Numbered from the stretch's first letter, positions 1-8,505 are shown. The stretch is 64,000 nucleotides of DNA from JACRLV01 sp045863555 (GCA_045863555.1 BTUU01000004.1:124001-188000); one strand, 5' to 3'. Notes: generated by a model not told the origin, from the letters alone. A program made the numbers and translations.

Positions 1-1347
1 CTCGATGACCAGTTCCGCAGCGAGGCGGCATTCATCTCGCGGGCCCTGCGAACCGACCCGGCGTTTGTCGTCGAGCAGCGAATCCTCGCTCCGACCGAGT
101 CGACCCTCGCGACCGATGACGACGTAAGCGACGCGGACGCCTTCGACGTGATCCTGGTCGGAGACCTCACCCGCTGCCGCAGACCCGGCGACGCATACGA
201 CCGCATTGCGGCGGCCGTCGTGGAACGCGGAGCCGGCCTCCTGTTCGTCGGCGGTGCGGCCACGCTGACCAGCGCGGCGGCGACCCGGTCATCGCTCATT
301 GACTTCCTCCCCACGCGTGTCGATCGAACGAGCCCGCCTCCGGTCATGGCGCGTCTGATCCCGACGGAGCGCGGCCTTGCGCATCCCGTTTTCGCCACAC
401 AGGACGCCGCGGCCGCGCTGTCCGGCTGGCGCGCTGCCCCGGCCGTCGCGTGCGAACCGCTGCCGGGCGGGCTGAAACCGCTCGCCGAGGTTCTCGCGAC
501 GGATGAACAGCAGAACCCCCTGCTCGTGGCCGCTGAGATCGGACGGGGCCGCGTTCTTCAAATCGCCTGCCGGGAAACCTGGCCGTGGGCGCTGGCGTCA
601 GACGCCGGATTCGAGCTGCACCGGCGGACGTGGCGGCAGCTCGTGCGCTGGCTCGCCAATCGGCGGCCGCGGGCCTGGGTGCTCACGGATCAGCCTGACT
701 ACCTGCTGTCCGCGATCAGCAGCGGCCGCGAGAAAGTGCAGATCCGCGCGGGGATCTCCGGACTCGGTGTCGATGATCGACTGGAAGGTCTCGCCGCCGA
801 TCTGGAGGTCGTTCGCGAAACGGAGGATGTCCAACCCGTGAGCGGTCCGTCAACCGGTCCATCCCCCATTCCGAGGGTAGTTCCGCTGGTCTTTCGCGCG
901 GGCGAATGGCAGGCCGAACTCCCCGGCTCGATCGATCTGCGGCTGACGGCCGGCCGATACCGCCTCGATTTCACGATCCACCCCGACCGAGCCGCCCCCC
1001 AGCCCGGCGCGGTGGCGGCGCCCGCCGTCCGCGGGCTCGGCGAACCGCTACGCGCTTCGTCGGTGTTTGAGATTGCGTCGCTCGATCGCGAACTCGAACC
1101 GCCGACGCACAACCTCGGGCTTCTGCGAGACGCGGCGGAAGCAACCCGGACATTCGGCGGCCGGTACGCGTCCATCGAAGCACTGCCAGCGGCCGTGGAG
1201 GAACTCCTCCGACACGATGTGCGTCAGCGGGTGGAGACCATCGTCGATTACGACGTCGCGCGCCGGCAGCCATGGCTGCTGCTCGCGGTCGCGGTCCTGG
1301 CCGCGGCGGTGGAGTGGTCCATCCGGCGCGGGGCGGGGCTTCGCTAG
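1..1347 (+). CDS. C-terminal part of a membrane protein with a glutamine-amidotransferase-like domain (5' end outside window)
   Basis: The frame is open from base 1, so the start lies upstream; 448 residues are visible. The segment around VILVGDL and LLFVGGAATL looks like the Rossmann-type GATase1-like domain that planctomycete BatA/VWA-type membrane proteins carry. A beta-rich region follows, and a single hydrophobic helix (about residues 424-442) lies just before the basic end RRGAGLR. That order (GATase1-like, beta domain, one C-terminal membrane helix) matches a family of large VWA-containing envelope proteins, but the VWA part cannot be seen here. The stop is only 15 bases from the convergent stop of the next gene. 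The function is unknown; the family assignment is by domain shape and is moderately sure. Confidence 0.6.
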   Translation, partial: LDDQFRSEAAFISRALRTDPAFVVEQRILAPTESTLATDDDVSDADAFDVILVGDLTRCRRPGDAYDRIAAAVVERGAGLLFVGGAATLTSAAATRSSLIDFLPTRVDRTSPPPVMARLIPTERGLAHPVFATQDAAAALSGWRAAPAVACEPLPGGLKPLAEVLATDEQQNPLLVAAEIGRGRVLQIACRETWPWALASDAGFELHRRTWRQLVRWLANRRPRAWVLTDQPDYLLSAISSGREKVQIRAGISGLGVDDRLEGLAADLEVVRETEDVQPVSGPSTGPSPIPRVVPLVFRAGEWQAELPGSIDLRLTAGRYRLDFTIHPDRAAPQPGAVAAPAVRGLGEPLRASSVFEIASLDRELEPPTHNLGLLRDAAEATRTFGGRYASIEALPAAVEELLRHDVRQRVETIVDYDVARRQPWLLLAVAVLAAAVEWSIRRGAGLR

Positions 1348-1362
1348 AACCGGGCACACGCC

Positions 1363-2574
1363 TCAGGGCGTATCGCTGCTCCATGCCGGATCGGTGGCTT
1401 CGACGGCCGAGGTCGCTCCGAGCACGCCATCGTCACCCGCCGTCGCCCGGTTGCGGAGTGTCTGCCCGCTGCCATCGGACATGCGCCAATCACCGAGCAG
1501 CCCCGTTTCCGAGCCCGTCAGGTTCGCCGTGGCGTCCGATGCGATCTGCGCGGTCGTACGCGTCGTCGACCAGAATCGCGTCAGGCCAATATTACCGCGA
1601 AACGCGCTGCCGAGCTGGAGCTGCGAGATGCTGATGCTCGAGGACGTCGGCGTCGTGAGGCCGACAATGCCATCGATCGACACGCTCAGGCCCGTCGTCG
1701 CGTCGTAGGCGACCGCCACGTAGCTCCACCGGCCGGCCATGTTGACTACCGTTGCTTCAAAAACCTCTGCGCCGACGCGAAGGCGTAGCAGGTTGTTCGC
1801 AGGCACGATTTCGAGCAGGACGAGGGGATTTCCGAAACTGACAACGGTTCCACCCTCGGCCTGCGGCTTGATCCACGTTTCGAACGTGAAATTCTGCGCC
1901 GAGGCGGCTGAGGCGGGCAGCGTCGCGAACTGACTGCCGTTGAATTGCAGCGAGCCGGTCGAGGAGCCGGTATCGACGGTGATCGTGGCCGTGGCGGTGT
2001 CTTCGACGCCGCCGAAGCTCACGACGCGCAGGGTCACGGTGAAGGTGCCGGTGGCCCGGTAGGTGTGGCGGGGATTGTCATCGCGCGACGTCGTGAGGTC
2101 GCCGAAATCCCAAAGATAGCTCTCGATCGCGTCGTCCACGGCGGTCGACGATGTGCCGTCGAACTGAACCGAGAGCGGCGCCGTCCCCGAGGTGGGACTC
2201 GCGACGATGACGGCGCTCGCCGACGGGCCCTGCACCTGCACCGTGACACGATCGACGTCGATCGCACCCGTCTCGTCCTCGACGGTAAGCGAAATCGGGT
2301 ACTTGCCCGGTTTTGTGAACGTGTGCGCTGCGTCGGAGGTGTTCGCGGTCGCCTCGCCGGCGAAATCCCACACGGTCGACGTGATCGCGCCGTTCGACGA
2401 TGTCGAGCCCGAGGCCGAGACGCTGACCCGCAGCGGCGGCGAGCCGCGCGTGCTCGAAATGCCGATCGATGCATTCACGCCACTACCAGAACCGCCGTTG
2501 GTGGGGCAACCGCCCGCGGCCAACAGCGCCAGCGCGGCGGCGAGGCAGCCCGCGATTCGATACACACTGCGCAT
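1363..2574 (-). CDS. PKD- and LamG-domain surface lipoprotein
   Basis: This is a 403-residue secreted lipoprotein. The signal peptide ends in the lipobox AAGGC, with the lipidated Cys at residue 23 followed by PTN. Two PKD folds follow (about 34-117 and 118-203; the WDFG-type signature is visible as SYLWDFGD). A concanavalin-A-like/LamG domain then fills about residues 207-395 (FETWIKP and LLGDWRMSDG are typical). PKD and LamG modules mediate adhesion or carbohydrate and protein binding at the cell surface; no enzyme motif is visible. The ATG at 2572-2574 has a purine-rich SD (aggaga) just upstream and a well-placed promoter. The GGCPT lipobox recurs in the lipoprotein at 23799. Confidence 0.85.
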   Translation of the reverse strand: MRSVYRIAGCLAAALALLAAGGCPTNGGSGSGVNASIGISSTRGSPPLRVSVSASGSTSSNGAITSTVWDFAGEATANTSDAAHTFTKPGKYPISLTVEDETGAIDVDRVTVQVQGPSASAVIVASPTSGTAPLSVQFDGTSSTAVDDAIESYLWDFGDLTTSRDDNPRHTYRATGTFTVTLRVVSFGGVEDTATATITVDTGSSTGSLQFNGSQFATLPASAASAQNFTFETWIKPQAEGGTVVSFGNPLVLLEIVPANNLLRLRVGAEVFEATVVNMAGRWSYVAVAYDATTGLSVSIDGIVGLTTPTSSSISISQLQLGSAFRGNIGLTRFWSTTRTTAQIASDATANLTGSETGLLGDWRMSDGSGQTLRNRATAGDDGVLGATSAVEATDPAWSSDTP

Positions 2575-2619
2575 CCAGTCTCTCCTGACCCAGCGTCCGC
2601 TACATTGCTACGACGTGGC

Positions 2620-2648
2620 ATTATAGACGGCGTGAAAAGCGGTGTCCG
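2620..2648 (-). promoter_or_regulatory. Sigma-70-type promoter for the PKD lipoprotein gene
   Basis: On the minus strand a perfect TATAAT (+ strand 2620-2625) lies 17 bases downstream of CGGACA (2643-2648), which matches the -35 consensus at four of six positions. It sits about 45 bases upstream of the lipoprotein ATG. It also lies in the gap downstream of the neighbouring minus-strand gene, so the lipoprotein probably has its own transcript. This rests on the sequence alone. Confidence 0.5.
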
Positions 2649-2679
2649 AATCACGTTCGACGCCGCCGCGGCCGCGGAA

Positions 2680-4521
2680 TTACCCCCCTTCCGGTCGCGC
2701 GAGGCGAAGCTCGATGGTATCCGCTGCTTCAAACGCATTCGGCGCCCATCGCGGTGCAGGCCGCGCCAAACCGAGAACGCGCATCTCTGCCGGCGCATGC
2801 GCGATCCACCTGTCAAACACGCACAGGCTGATCGCCCCGGCCGCAATGGCCGCCCACCCGATCAGCCGCCACGCGCGGCGCGTGCTCAGCCAGGCGAGGG
2901 CGGGATCGACGGCCAATGCCAGAACCACGAAGAGCGCCGGCGAGATCGAAGCGGCCTGGCGCGCGTAGCCGAAATACGCGACCGTCACGCACAGCTTGTA
3001 CGCGATCACGAGCAGCCACAGTCCCGCCACGCGCCGACGCGCCGCGACGATCAGACCGGCGATGAAGCAAACGCCCAGGCCGACTGACCATGCAACCACG
3101 GTCTTGAGAGGCGGCGCGAGCATGTCCACGGCTGGGCGCGGCCCTTCCCGGCCGAGCGGCCAGTTCGCCGCCGAAAAGCCGAGGCACGCGCCGCGGCCGA
3201 ACCGGTCGAGTTTTTGGAGGACCAGCCCCAGCCACGCAACCGGATCGCGTCGGATTGCCTGCCATCCGACTGCGTAACCCTCATTGACAAGCCGGAGGTG
3301 CGTCGGGAGCGAAAACTGCAATCGCGGATCGGGTCCGAACCGCGCGTCCAGTGCCGCCTTTGAGAATCCGCCGCCGGCGTTCGCGTGATTTGCGAGCGCG
3401 AACGAGAGCGGTCCCTGGCAGGAGATCAGCCCCCACCGCGAAATCGGCTGCGGGATGTATCCGAATTCATCCATCAGGAAGCGCCGCACATCCGCCGCGT
3501 TCACCTCGCTGCGGCCCTGCCGGGCCAATGAAACGCTGATGAACTGGAGATTGTCCGCCCGGGCGAATGCGGGAAGCGTCTCGAGAAACGCCCGGGCATC
3601 GTCGCTCCAGCGCACCGGCGCGGAGGAAAAATCGACGGGGGGATTCTCGCGCGAGTTGAACGCGGCAATCGCCGCGCGTGATTTCAGCATCCACGGCGCG
3701 CAGACGCCGAACAGGCCGACGCCCATCGCCGCGAGCGCTGCCCAGGTACGCCAGCGGCGGCTCCCGGCGGAGTACACCATGACGCACGTGAGCAGGAACA
3801 CAAGAAGCGGGTGCTCGGCCCGCAGCAGCGTCGCCGCGCCATGCAACGCTCCGAGAGCGAGCGCCGCGGCCGCGCCCGGACGCTTCATCCAGCGCGCGGT
3901 TCCTCCGACCAGGGAAACGAGGACGAGACCGTAGAGGCACTCGTTGTTGAGCGACGTCGCCAGTACGGAAGTCCCGAACGATGCGGCATGCAGCATCGAC
4001 GCGAGGATCGCCGTTCGCCGGCCCAGGGGGCGCGCGGCGAGGAACAGCAGGCCGCTCGTCGCCGCCGAGGCCGCGCACCACGCGATCTTCATGGACGTGA
4101 AGTCCCGCAGGATCGGCCGGCCCGCGTCGTCCGCGGCCGGGGGACCGAACCAGTGCAGGAGATACGCGGTCGCCGGGGAATGGAGCGGCAGGCCGGCCTC
4201 GAAGGGCGCATCCCGATCGAGGGCCGCCGCCCAATCGGCGAAGAGCGTCGCGTCGCCTTCGAAGTAGGTCGAATGCGGCCAGGACCGATCGCCTGCGTTC
4301 ATCAGGAAGACGAGCCGGAGCAGCAGCGCGAAGGCCGCGAGGCCGAGTCCGAGCCCGGCGTCGGTCCAGCGCCCGGCGGCGCCGCGCGGCGGTGCGAGTT
4401 CAGCCTTTCGATCACGCTCGGGTGAAATCCGAATCTCCAGGATTACGGGAAAAAGCGGTGAACTTGAACGACGAGGGCGTATACTAGACCCTCCGTGCCG
4501 ACCGTGGGCGCCGGGCGGCAC
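2680..4521 (-). CDS. Multi-pass membrane protein, probable GT-C-type (ArnT/GT39-like) glycosyltransferase
   Basis: This polytopic protein has many hydrophobic segments. The first is followed by a large loop containing FEGDATLFADW and a HSPATAYLLHWF stretch. An acidic residue in the first extracytoplasmic loop is the hallmark of GT-C transferases that use polyprenyl-phosphate sugars. No closer family could be recognised. The start is uncertain: the only initiator in frame before the first membrane helix is the GTG at 4521, which would overlap the tilS ribosome-binding site on the other strand, and the 40 residues it adds look unstructured. A non-standard start near 4440-4400 is possible. Divergent from tilS. 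Confidence 0.6.
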   Translation of the reverse strand: MPPGAHGRHGGSSIRPRRSSSPLFPVILEIRISPERDRKAELAPPRGAAGRWTDAGLGLGLAAFALLLRLVFLMNAGDRSWPHSTYFEGDATLFADWAAALDRDAPFEAGLPLHSPATAYLLHWFGPPAADDAGRPILRDFTSMKIAWCAASAATSGLLFLAARPLGRRTAILASMLHAASFGTSVLATSLNNECLYGLVLVSLVGGTARWMKRPGAAAALALGALHGAATLLRAEHPLLVFLLTCVMVYSAGSRRWRTWAALAAMGVGLFGVCAPWMLKSRAAIAAFNSRENPPVDFSSAPVRWSDDARAFLETLPAFARADNLQFISVSLARQGRSEVNAADVRRFLMDEFGYIPQPISRWGLISCQGPLSFALANHANAGGGFSKAALDARFGPDPRLQFSLPTHLRLVNEGYAVGWQAIRRDPVAWLGLVLQKLDRFGRGACLGFSAANWPLGREGPRPAVDMLAPPLKTVVAWSVGLGVCFIAGLIVAARRRVAGLWLLVIAYKLCVTVAYFGYARQAASISPALFVVLALAVDPALAWLSTRRAWRLIGWAAIAAGAISLCVFDRWIAHAPAEMRVLGLARPAPRWAPNAFEAADTIELRLARPEGG

Positions 4522-4538
4522 TGCCGAGGAGACGACGC

Positions 4539-6017
4539 GTGCACTGGGACGCCTTTGTCGACCACATCGCCGGCTGGCTTGAAGCCCGCGAGCTGCTGGC
4601 GAAGGAGCAGCGCTGGACGCTCGGTGTTTCCGGCGGGCCGGATTCCACGCTGCTGCTGCACGTCATGCAGGAAATCGATCGGCGGCGCGAACTCGGCTGG
4701 ACGCTGCACGTCGCGCATCTGCACCACGGGCTGCGCGATGCCGAGGCGGACGGCGATGCGACGTTCGTCGCCGAGCTGACCGCGCGGCTGGGGGTGACGC
4801 TGCACCAGGAGAGCACGGACATCCGGGCCCAGGTCGCAACCGGCGGCGGGTCGACGGAGGAGATCGCGCGGCAGCGGCGGTACGAGTTTCTCGAGCGGAT
4901 CGCGCTCAAGACGGGGTGCGACCTTGCGAGCGTCGCGCACCATGCGGATGACAACGCGGAGACCGTGCTTCACCGAATCTGCCGGGGAACGGGGCTGCGG
5001 GGGCTTGGGGGAATGCACGATATCCGGCCGATCCAGCCGGGGAGCCGCGTGCGGCTGATCCGGCCGTTTGTCGACCAGCGGCGGGAGACGATCGAGCGGA
5101 TCTGCCGGGAGCGGGGCATCGAATCGCGCACGGATTCAACGAACCTGACGACCGAGTACACGCGCGGGCGCATCCGCAACCAGATCCTGCCGCAGCTTTG
5201 CGAGCAGGTGAATCCGAATGTGACGGAGGCGCTGCTGCGGCTCGCGGAACAGGCCCGCTGGCTGGGGACGTACCTTGAAGACGCGGCGGCGCGGACGTTT
5301 GAGTCGCTGCTCGTGGACGAATGCCCCGGCCGGATCACCCTGAACACGCGGGCGCTGCTGGGCAAGCAGCGGATCATCCAGGCGGAGGTGGTGCGGCTGG
5401 CGATGTCGGTCGTGCTCGGGCGGGAACAGGAACTGGGCTTCAACCACGTCGACTCGGTGCTGAAGCTGGCGGCGGACAAGGGGAGCGGCAAGGAGCTGCA
5501 CCTGCCCGGGCCGGTGATCGTGCGGAAGACGTACGACCGACTGGAGTTTCGGCCCATGTCCGACGCCGACGCGCCGGCGGTCGAGCTTGCGCCGGTGTTC
5601 ATCAATTCGCCGGGGCGGACGGCGGTGCCGATGCTCGGGTTCGAGATCGTGGCGGAGCTGAAGGACGTCGACGAGGCGAAGATCGACGAGCTGCGCGCGA
5701 CGCGGCACCCGCACGAGGAATGGCTGGACGTCGAGCGGGTGCAGATGCCGCTGCTGGTGCGGAGCCGGCGCGAGGGGGACCGGTTCTGGCCGCTGGGAGC
5801 GCCGGGGACCAAGACGCTGGCGGACTTTTTCAGCGACGAAAAGGTGGATCCGCCGATGCGGGCGCGGACGGGCATTCTGTGCGACCAGGCGGGGCCGGTG
5901 TGGGTGATGCCGCTGCGGATCGACGAGCGGGTGAAGCTGCGGCCGACGACGCGGCGGGCGCTGCGGCTGATGCTGATGCCGATGGGCAACGGGACGGGCG
6001 AGCACAAGCGGGCGTGA
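4539..6017 (+). CDS. tilS: tRNA(Ile)-lysidine synthase
   Basis: TilS converts C34 of the CAU-anticodon isoleucine tRNA to lysidine using ATP and lysine, which lets that tRNA read AUA codons. The PP-loop ATPase motif SGGPDS is at residues 31-36, followed by HLHHGLRDAEADGD and HHADDNAETVLHRICRGTG, typical of the N-type ATP pyrophosphatase core. The C-terminal part (RSRREGDRFWPLGAPGTKTLADFF) matches the TilS C-terminal domain. At 492 residues it is a full-length long form. The GTG start is fixed by a GAGGAG at 4526-4531 with 7-base spacing. A TATACT at 4480-4485 could be its -10 box, but no good -35 is visible. Confidence 0.95.
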   Translation: MHWDAFVDHIAGWLEARELLAKEQRWTLGVSGGPDSTLLLHVMQEIDRRRELGWTLHVAHLHHGLRDAEADGDATFVAELTARLGVTLHQESTDIRAQVATGGGSTEEIARQRRYEFLERIALKTGCDLASVAHHADDNAETVLHRICRGTGLRGLGGMHDIRPIQPGSRVRLIRPFVDQRRETIERICRERGIESRTDSTNLTTEYTRGRIRNQILPQLCEQVNPNVTEALLRLAEQARWLGTYLEDAAARTFESLLVDECPGRITLNTRALLGKQRIIQAEVVRLAMSVVLGREQELGFNHVDSVLKLAADKGSGKELHLPGPVIVRKTYDRLEFRPMSDADAPAVELAPVFINSPGRTAVPMLGFEIVAELKDVDEAKIDELRATRHPHEEWLDVERVQMPLLVRSRREGDRFWPLGAPGTKTLADFFSDEKVDPPMRARTGILCDQAGPVWVMPLRIDERVKLRPTTRRALRLMLMPMGNGTGEHKRA

Positions 6018-6057
6018 GCGCTGGGGCGCGGGCGCGTCGGTACGGTCCAATAAAAGG

Positions 6058-6312
6058 GCATTTTCTTGCGTTTGGGCCCAAGGCGCCCAAACTTCTTTCT
6101 TCGCGTGTGCCGGGTTGGGTATCTAATTTATCGGGACGTTGAACGGGGATTCGCGGTGGGGGAAACCGCGTTTGGAGCGAACTGGCCGAAGGTTGCCAGA
6201 CTTTTTTCTGTGTGTGTGCTGGGTTGGCAATGTTGGTTATCAGGACGTTGGAAACCGCGTTTTGAGCACGCTGGCGGAAGGTGATCATGGTCATTTTCTT
6301 GTGTTTGCCGGA
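6058..6312. repeat. Imperfect tandem duplication (~110/92 bp)
   Basis: Two diverged copies lie head to tail. Copy one is about 6087-6195 and copy two about 6196-6287. Shared blocks in the same order are gtgtgc(c/t)gggttgg, atc(g/a)ggacgttg, aaaccgcgttt(t)g and ctggc(c/g)gaaggt. Copy one has about 20 extra bases in its middle. A third block, cattttcttg(c/t)gtttg, occurs before copy one (near 6058) and again after copy two (near 6292). The blocks lie outside any plausible gene. Confidence 0.6.
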
Positions 6313-6324
6313 ATGATCACCTTC
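6277..6324. repeat. Perfect 12-bp inverted repeat with 24-base loop
   Basis: gaaggtgatcat at 6277-6288 is exactly mirrored by atgatcaccttc at 6313-6324. The 24-base loop contains the cattttcttgtgtttg block. No T-run follows on either strand, so it is not a clear intrinsic terminator. It could be a mobile-element end or a protein-binding dyad. Confidence 0.6.
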
Positions 6325-6811
6325 GTTATCGGACGCTACCGCGAAGTACGCGAGTGGGAAGGTGGGAACGGGGGAAGGTGGGAAGGGGAGACGGCCGGGG
6401 GCGGCGGCGCCCCGGGGCAGTGGAAAGGGGACGGCGCGAGGGTTGGCGAGGGTCGCGGGCATTTCCAGGGAGTCTAGAAGCGGGAGCGGCGGCGGGAGGC
6501 TCGGGCGCCTGATTTGCGGCGGGCTGGCGGGGTCTGGCGGGGAATGCGATGATCCACAGAGGGCACTGAAGGCACAGACAAATGCAGAAATCGGACCGGA
6601 TGATCGGCGGGCGCGGGCGGAGGGGCTGGCTGCGCGGAGTTTTGGCGGGCTGGCGGGGATTGGCGGGTTTTGCGGAGAATGGCGAATCGCGAAGAACGAA
6701 TTGTGCGGGCGGCAATGCGGCGGTGGTCGGGGCTGGGACGGCGACGGGAATGTGCGGGCAGTCATCTGCGCGGCGGGCGGCGTCGCAGTTCGTGTGCGAC
6801 GTGGGCGAAAG

Positions 6812-6865
6812 CACTGCTCACAGAGCAGTGGCACACGTTGTCCGCATTTCGCCTAACAGTGCCAC
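6812..6865 (+). repeat. REP-like palindrome, solitary copy 1
   Basis: The core cactgctc-aca-gagcagtg (6812-6830) is a perfect 8-bp stem with a 3-base loop. It overlaps a second dyad, gtggcac at 6828-6834 with gtgccac at 6859-6865. The same core and the same downstream block (agtgcc[a/g]ccccgccca) occur at 8708-8776. This copy interrupts the 3' side of the Rhs/YD remnant that is read on the minus strand. Confidence 0.8.
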
Positions 6866-6870
6866 CCCGC

Positions 6871-7067
6871 CCAGCCTCGTCGTAGACGTAGACGGTCTTC
6901 GTCGCGTCGGTGCTGAAGCCGCGCGTGACTTCCTTCACGCGGCCGACCTTGTCGTAGATGACGCTGGCGAACATGTCGTAACTCGTCCCGCCGGTGACGG
7001 TCGATACGCGGCCCAACTCGTCATAAGTATAGGCGATGTCCTGGCCGTCGGGCGCGGTGACGAAGCT
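6871..7067 (-). pseudogene. Rhs/YD-repeat protein fragment
   Basis: About 66 residues on the minus strand contain three YD-type repeats: IAYTYDELGRVSTVTGG, SVIYDKVGRVKEVTRG and VYVYDEAGR. Such repeats form the wall of the Rhs toxin-delivery cage. No Rhs-like sequence is visible before about 7067. After YDEAGR the reading runs straight into the REP-like element at 6812-6865, so both the start and the toxic C-terminal tip are missing. It is a remnant, not a working gene. The fragment has normal GC, unlike the unknown gene just upstream of it. Confidence 0.7.
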
Positions 7068-7257
7068 GGGGCCGGCGGGCGGGCGGGCGGAGCATGCCGA
7101 CCCCGCCGGCCGGTTTCGGGCGACGGTGCGGCCGCGATGGTCGGGAGCGGGGACGGCTACGGGCGCTTTCTCACGCCGGTGGTGTCGACATGGCCCCCGA
7201 AATTCGTCGCAATGCCACCCGCCACCCGGCGTGTCGTTCATGATACAGGAATTCCGT

Positions 7258-7707
7258 TCAGATTGCGGCGTGTTCCGACAAGCGTGGTGTTAGTGAATAT
7301 GGGAGTGTATTTGGGTATTCGTGCTCATAAATCCGAAGGTCCAGTTCGTGCAAGCTTGTGCACTGGAAACGAATCGTCCGGCCACCCGAGCACACATGCA
7401 AATGGCCCGATCGACCTACTGCTCCTTTGTCCCATTTCACATGTCTGTCAATGATGTCACGAACCGCGATTCCGAACGGCACCGGCATTGGAAAGAACTC
7501 CCTCCACCCTCCGATGCTGACATAGTATGCGCACGTTCTAAAACAGTTCGTAACTTCGTCGAAGAACAAATGCGCGGCCCCGGGCTGAAGAAACAACGAT
7601 TCGGAGAGCCAATACCCGACATAGTCCAGCACTTCTGCGCTGTCTGATGCGACCAGAGAGAATTCATTTCTTTTGAGGCTCTTTAGCCGCAGGACCGTCC
7701 CGTACAT
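7258..7707 (-). CDS. Unknown 149-residue protein, low GC, possible orphan immunity protein
   Basis: The family is not recognised. The 149-residue product is soluble, with no signal or membrane segment, and is rich in aromatic residues and His/Cys (for example YVGYWLSESLF, FFDEV, CAYYVSIGGWREFF, DRHVKWDKG). Its DNA is clearly less GC-rich than everything around it (close to half G+C by eye), which points to recent transfer. The ATG at 7705-7707 has a weak purine-rich stretch (agagag) about 9 bases upstream. It lies immediately upstream, on the same strand, of the Rhs/YD fragment. Rhs loci often contain displaced immunity genes with this size and composition, so an orphan immunity role is a reasonable but unproven guess. 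Confidence 0.45.
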   Translation of the reverse strand: MYGTVLRLKSLKRNEFSLVASDSAEVLDYVGYWLSESLFLQPGAAHLFFDEVTNCFRTCAYYVSIGGWREFFPMPVPFGIAVRDIIDRHVKWDKGAVGRSGHLHVCSGGRTIRFQCTSLHELDLRIYEHEYPNTLPYSLTPRLSEHAAI

Positions 7708-7760
7708 TCGTTGCTCTCTGTCGGAGTGCTACTCGATCGCACCTATGCCTCCAGGGGCAG

Positions 7761-7815
7761 GTGGCACTGTTTCATTTCGAATCCCTCTCACGGTGCCACT
7801 GCTCTGTGAGCAGTG
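7761..7815 (-). repeat. REP-like palindrome, copy 2, at the 3' end of the RAYT gene
   Basis: The same 19-bp core occurs here in the opposite orientation (cactgctc-tgt-gagcagtg at 7797-7815). It again overlaps a second 7-bp dyad, gtggcac at 7761-7767 with gtgccac at 7793-7799. The core lies inside the reading frame of the transposase and encodes part of its last dozen residues (LLTEQWH). Confidence 0.8.
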
Positions 7816-8395
7816 TTTCTCCGGCCCGAGCAGGCTCGATTTCGCGCGGGTCGTCCATCGCCAGCCGAACGTCGCGCATTCCTTCCCAGAACCGCGCGCT
7901 CGACCATTCCCAGTCGAGGGGCGTCGCGCACAACCCGCGCCGCACGGGATTCGCGTGGATGTACTCCAGGATTCGCGGTATCGGTCGGTCCCTGACCACG
8001 TTGTCGTCGAATCCGCCGCCCGGCTGCCAGAACCGGAAGACGGTGCGGCTTGGATAGCGGACGGTAAGCCGCTTAAGCCATTCAAGGGCGCCGATCGCTT
8101 CGAGGTACTCCTTCGCGGTGTCCGAAACCGGCCGCTTCAGCCCCGCCAGGATCGTCCGCATCTCGTAGCGCGGGCGGCGCGGGTAGAGCAGCACGTGCAC
8201 GTGCTCGGGCATGACGACATACCCAAAGATCGCAACGTCCTGCTCGCGTCGGACCGTCGCGAGGGCGTCGATGACCCACTGGCGGCTCCGCGGTCGCGTC
8301 AGCAAGGGCAGCCGCCGAAAGCACGAGTACGTCAGGAAGTGAGCTTCGCCCGGCTCGTTCCATGCGCGACGCGTCTTGCGGATCGGGTTCGACAT
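7772..8395 (-). CDS. REP-associated tyrosine transposase (RAYT, Y1/HUH family)
   Basis: RAYTs are domesticated IS200/IS605-like nickases that act on REP palindromes. The HUH motif is present as MPEHVHVLLYP, preceded by FGYVV. The C-terminal half has the family signatures EYIHANPVRRGL and WEWSSARFW. From the ATG at 8393-8395 the protein has 207 residues, a normal length. A TTG 12 codons upstream is a poorer start because the family begins near the SNPIRKTRR stretch. The presumed catalytic Tyr is within the C-terminal half (EYIHANP). The gene is flanked by the palindromes it would recognise: three on its 5' side and one inverted copy merged into its 3' end. Confidence 0.9.
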   Translation of the reverse strand: MSNPIRKTRRAWNEPGEAHFLTYSCFRRLPLLTRPRSRQWVIDALATVRREQDVAIFGYVVMPEHVHVLLYPRRPRYEMRTILAGLKRPVSDTAKEYLEAIGALEWLKRLTVRYPSRTVFRFWQPGGGFDDNVVRDRPIPRILEYIHANPVRRGLCATPLDWEWSSARFWEGMRDVRLAMDDPREIEPARAGETLLTEQWHRERDSK

Positions 8396-8486
8396 GAACT
8401 CTAGCTTACTCGACGCACATTCGGGAGACAATGCTTTTCTGCACGGCTACCGGCATCGAATTCGAATGCGGCACCGACCGAGAAGG

Positions 8487-8505
8487 CACTGCTCACAGAG
8501 CAGTG
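8487..8505 (+). repeat. REP-like palindrome, copy 3
   Basis: Perfect cactgctc-aca-gagcagtg, within tandem unit A. Same orientation as copy 1 and opposite to the copy at the 3' end of the transposase gene. Confidence 0.85.

Larger units (their letters stand above)
6018..6810. other. Gene-free stretch with degenerate repeats
   Basis: No convincing gene is present in about 790 bases. The first 300 bases hold an imperfect tandem duplication and a 12-bp inverted repeat (listed separately). From about 6360 to 6550 the plus strand is extremely G-rich and runs open in several frames without protein-like composition. At 6554-6580 there is a short run of related purine-rich units (cacagaggg, cactgaagg, cacagaca). 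Local composition and the lack of codon structure suggest decayed or non-coding DNA on the edge of the accessory island that follows. Confidence 0.5.

Noticed and set aside
4464..4485. TTGAAC and TATACT upstream of tilS as a promoter pair
   Set aside because: The spacing is only 10 bases, far from 17; only the -10-like box may be real.
6582..7454. Plus-strand open frame across the REP and Rhs remnant
   Set aside because: Runs through a palindrome and antisense to YD repeats; no protein-like pattern.
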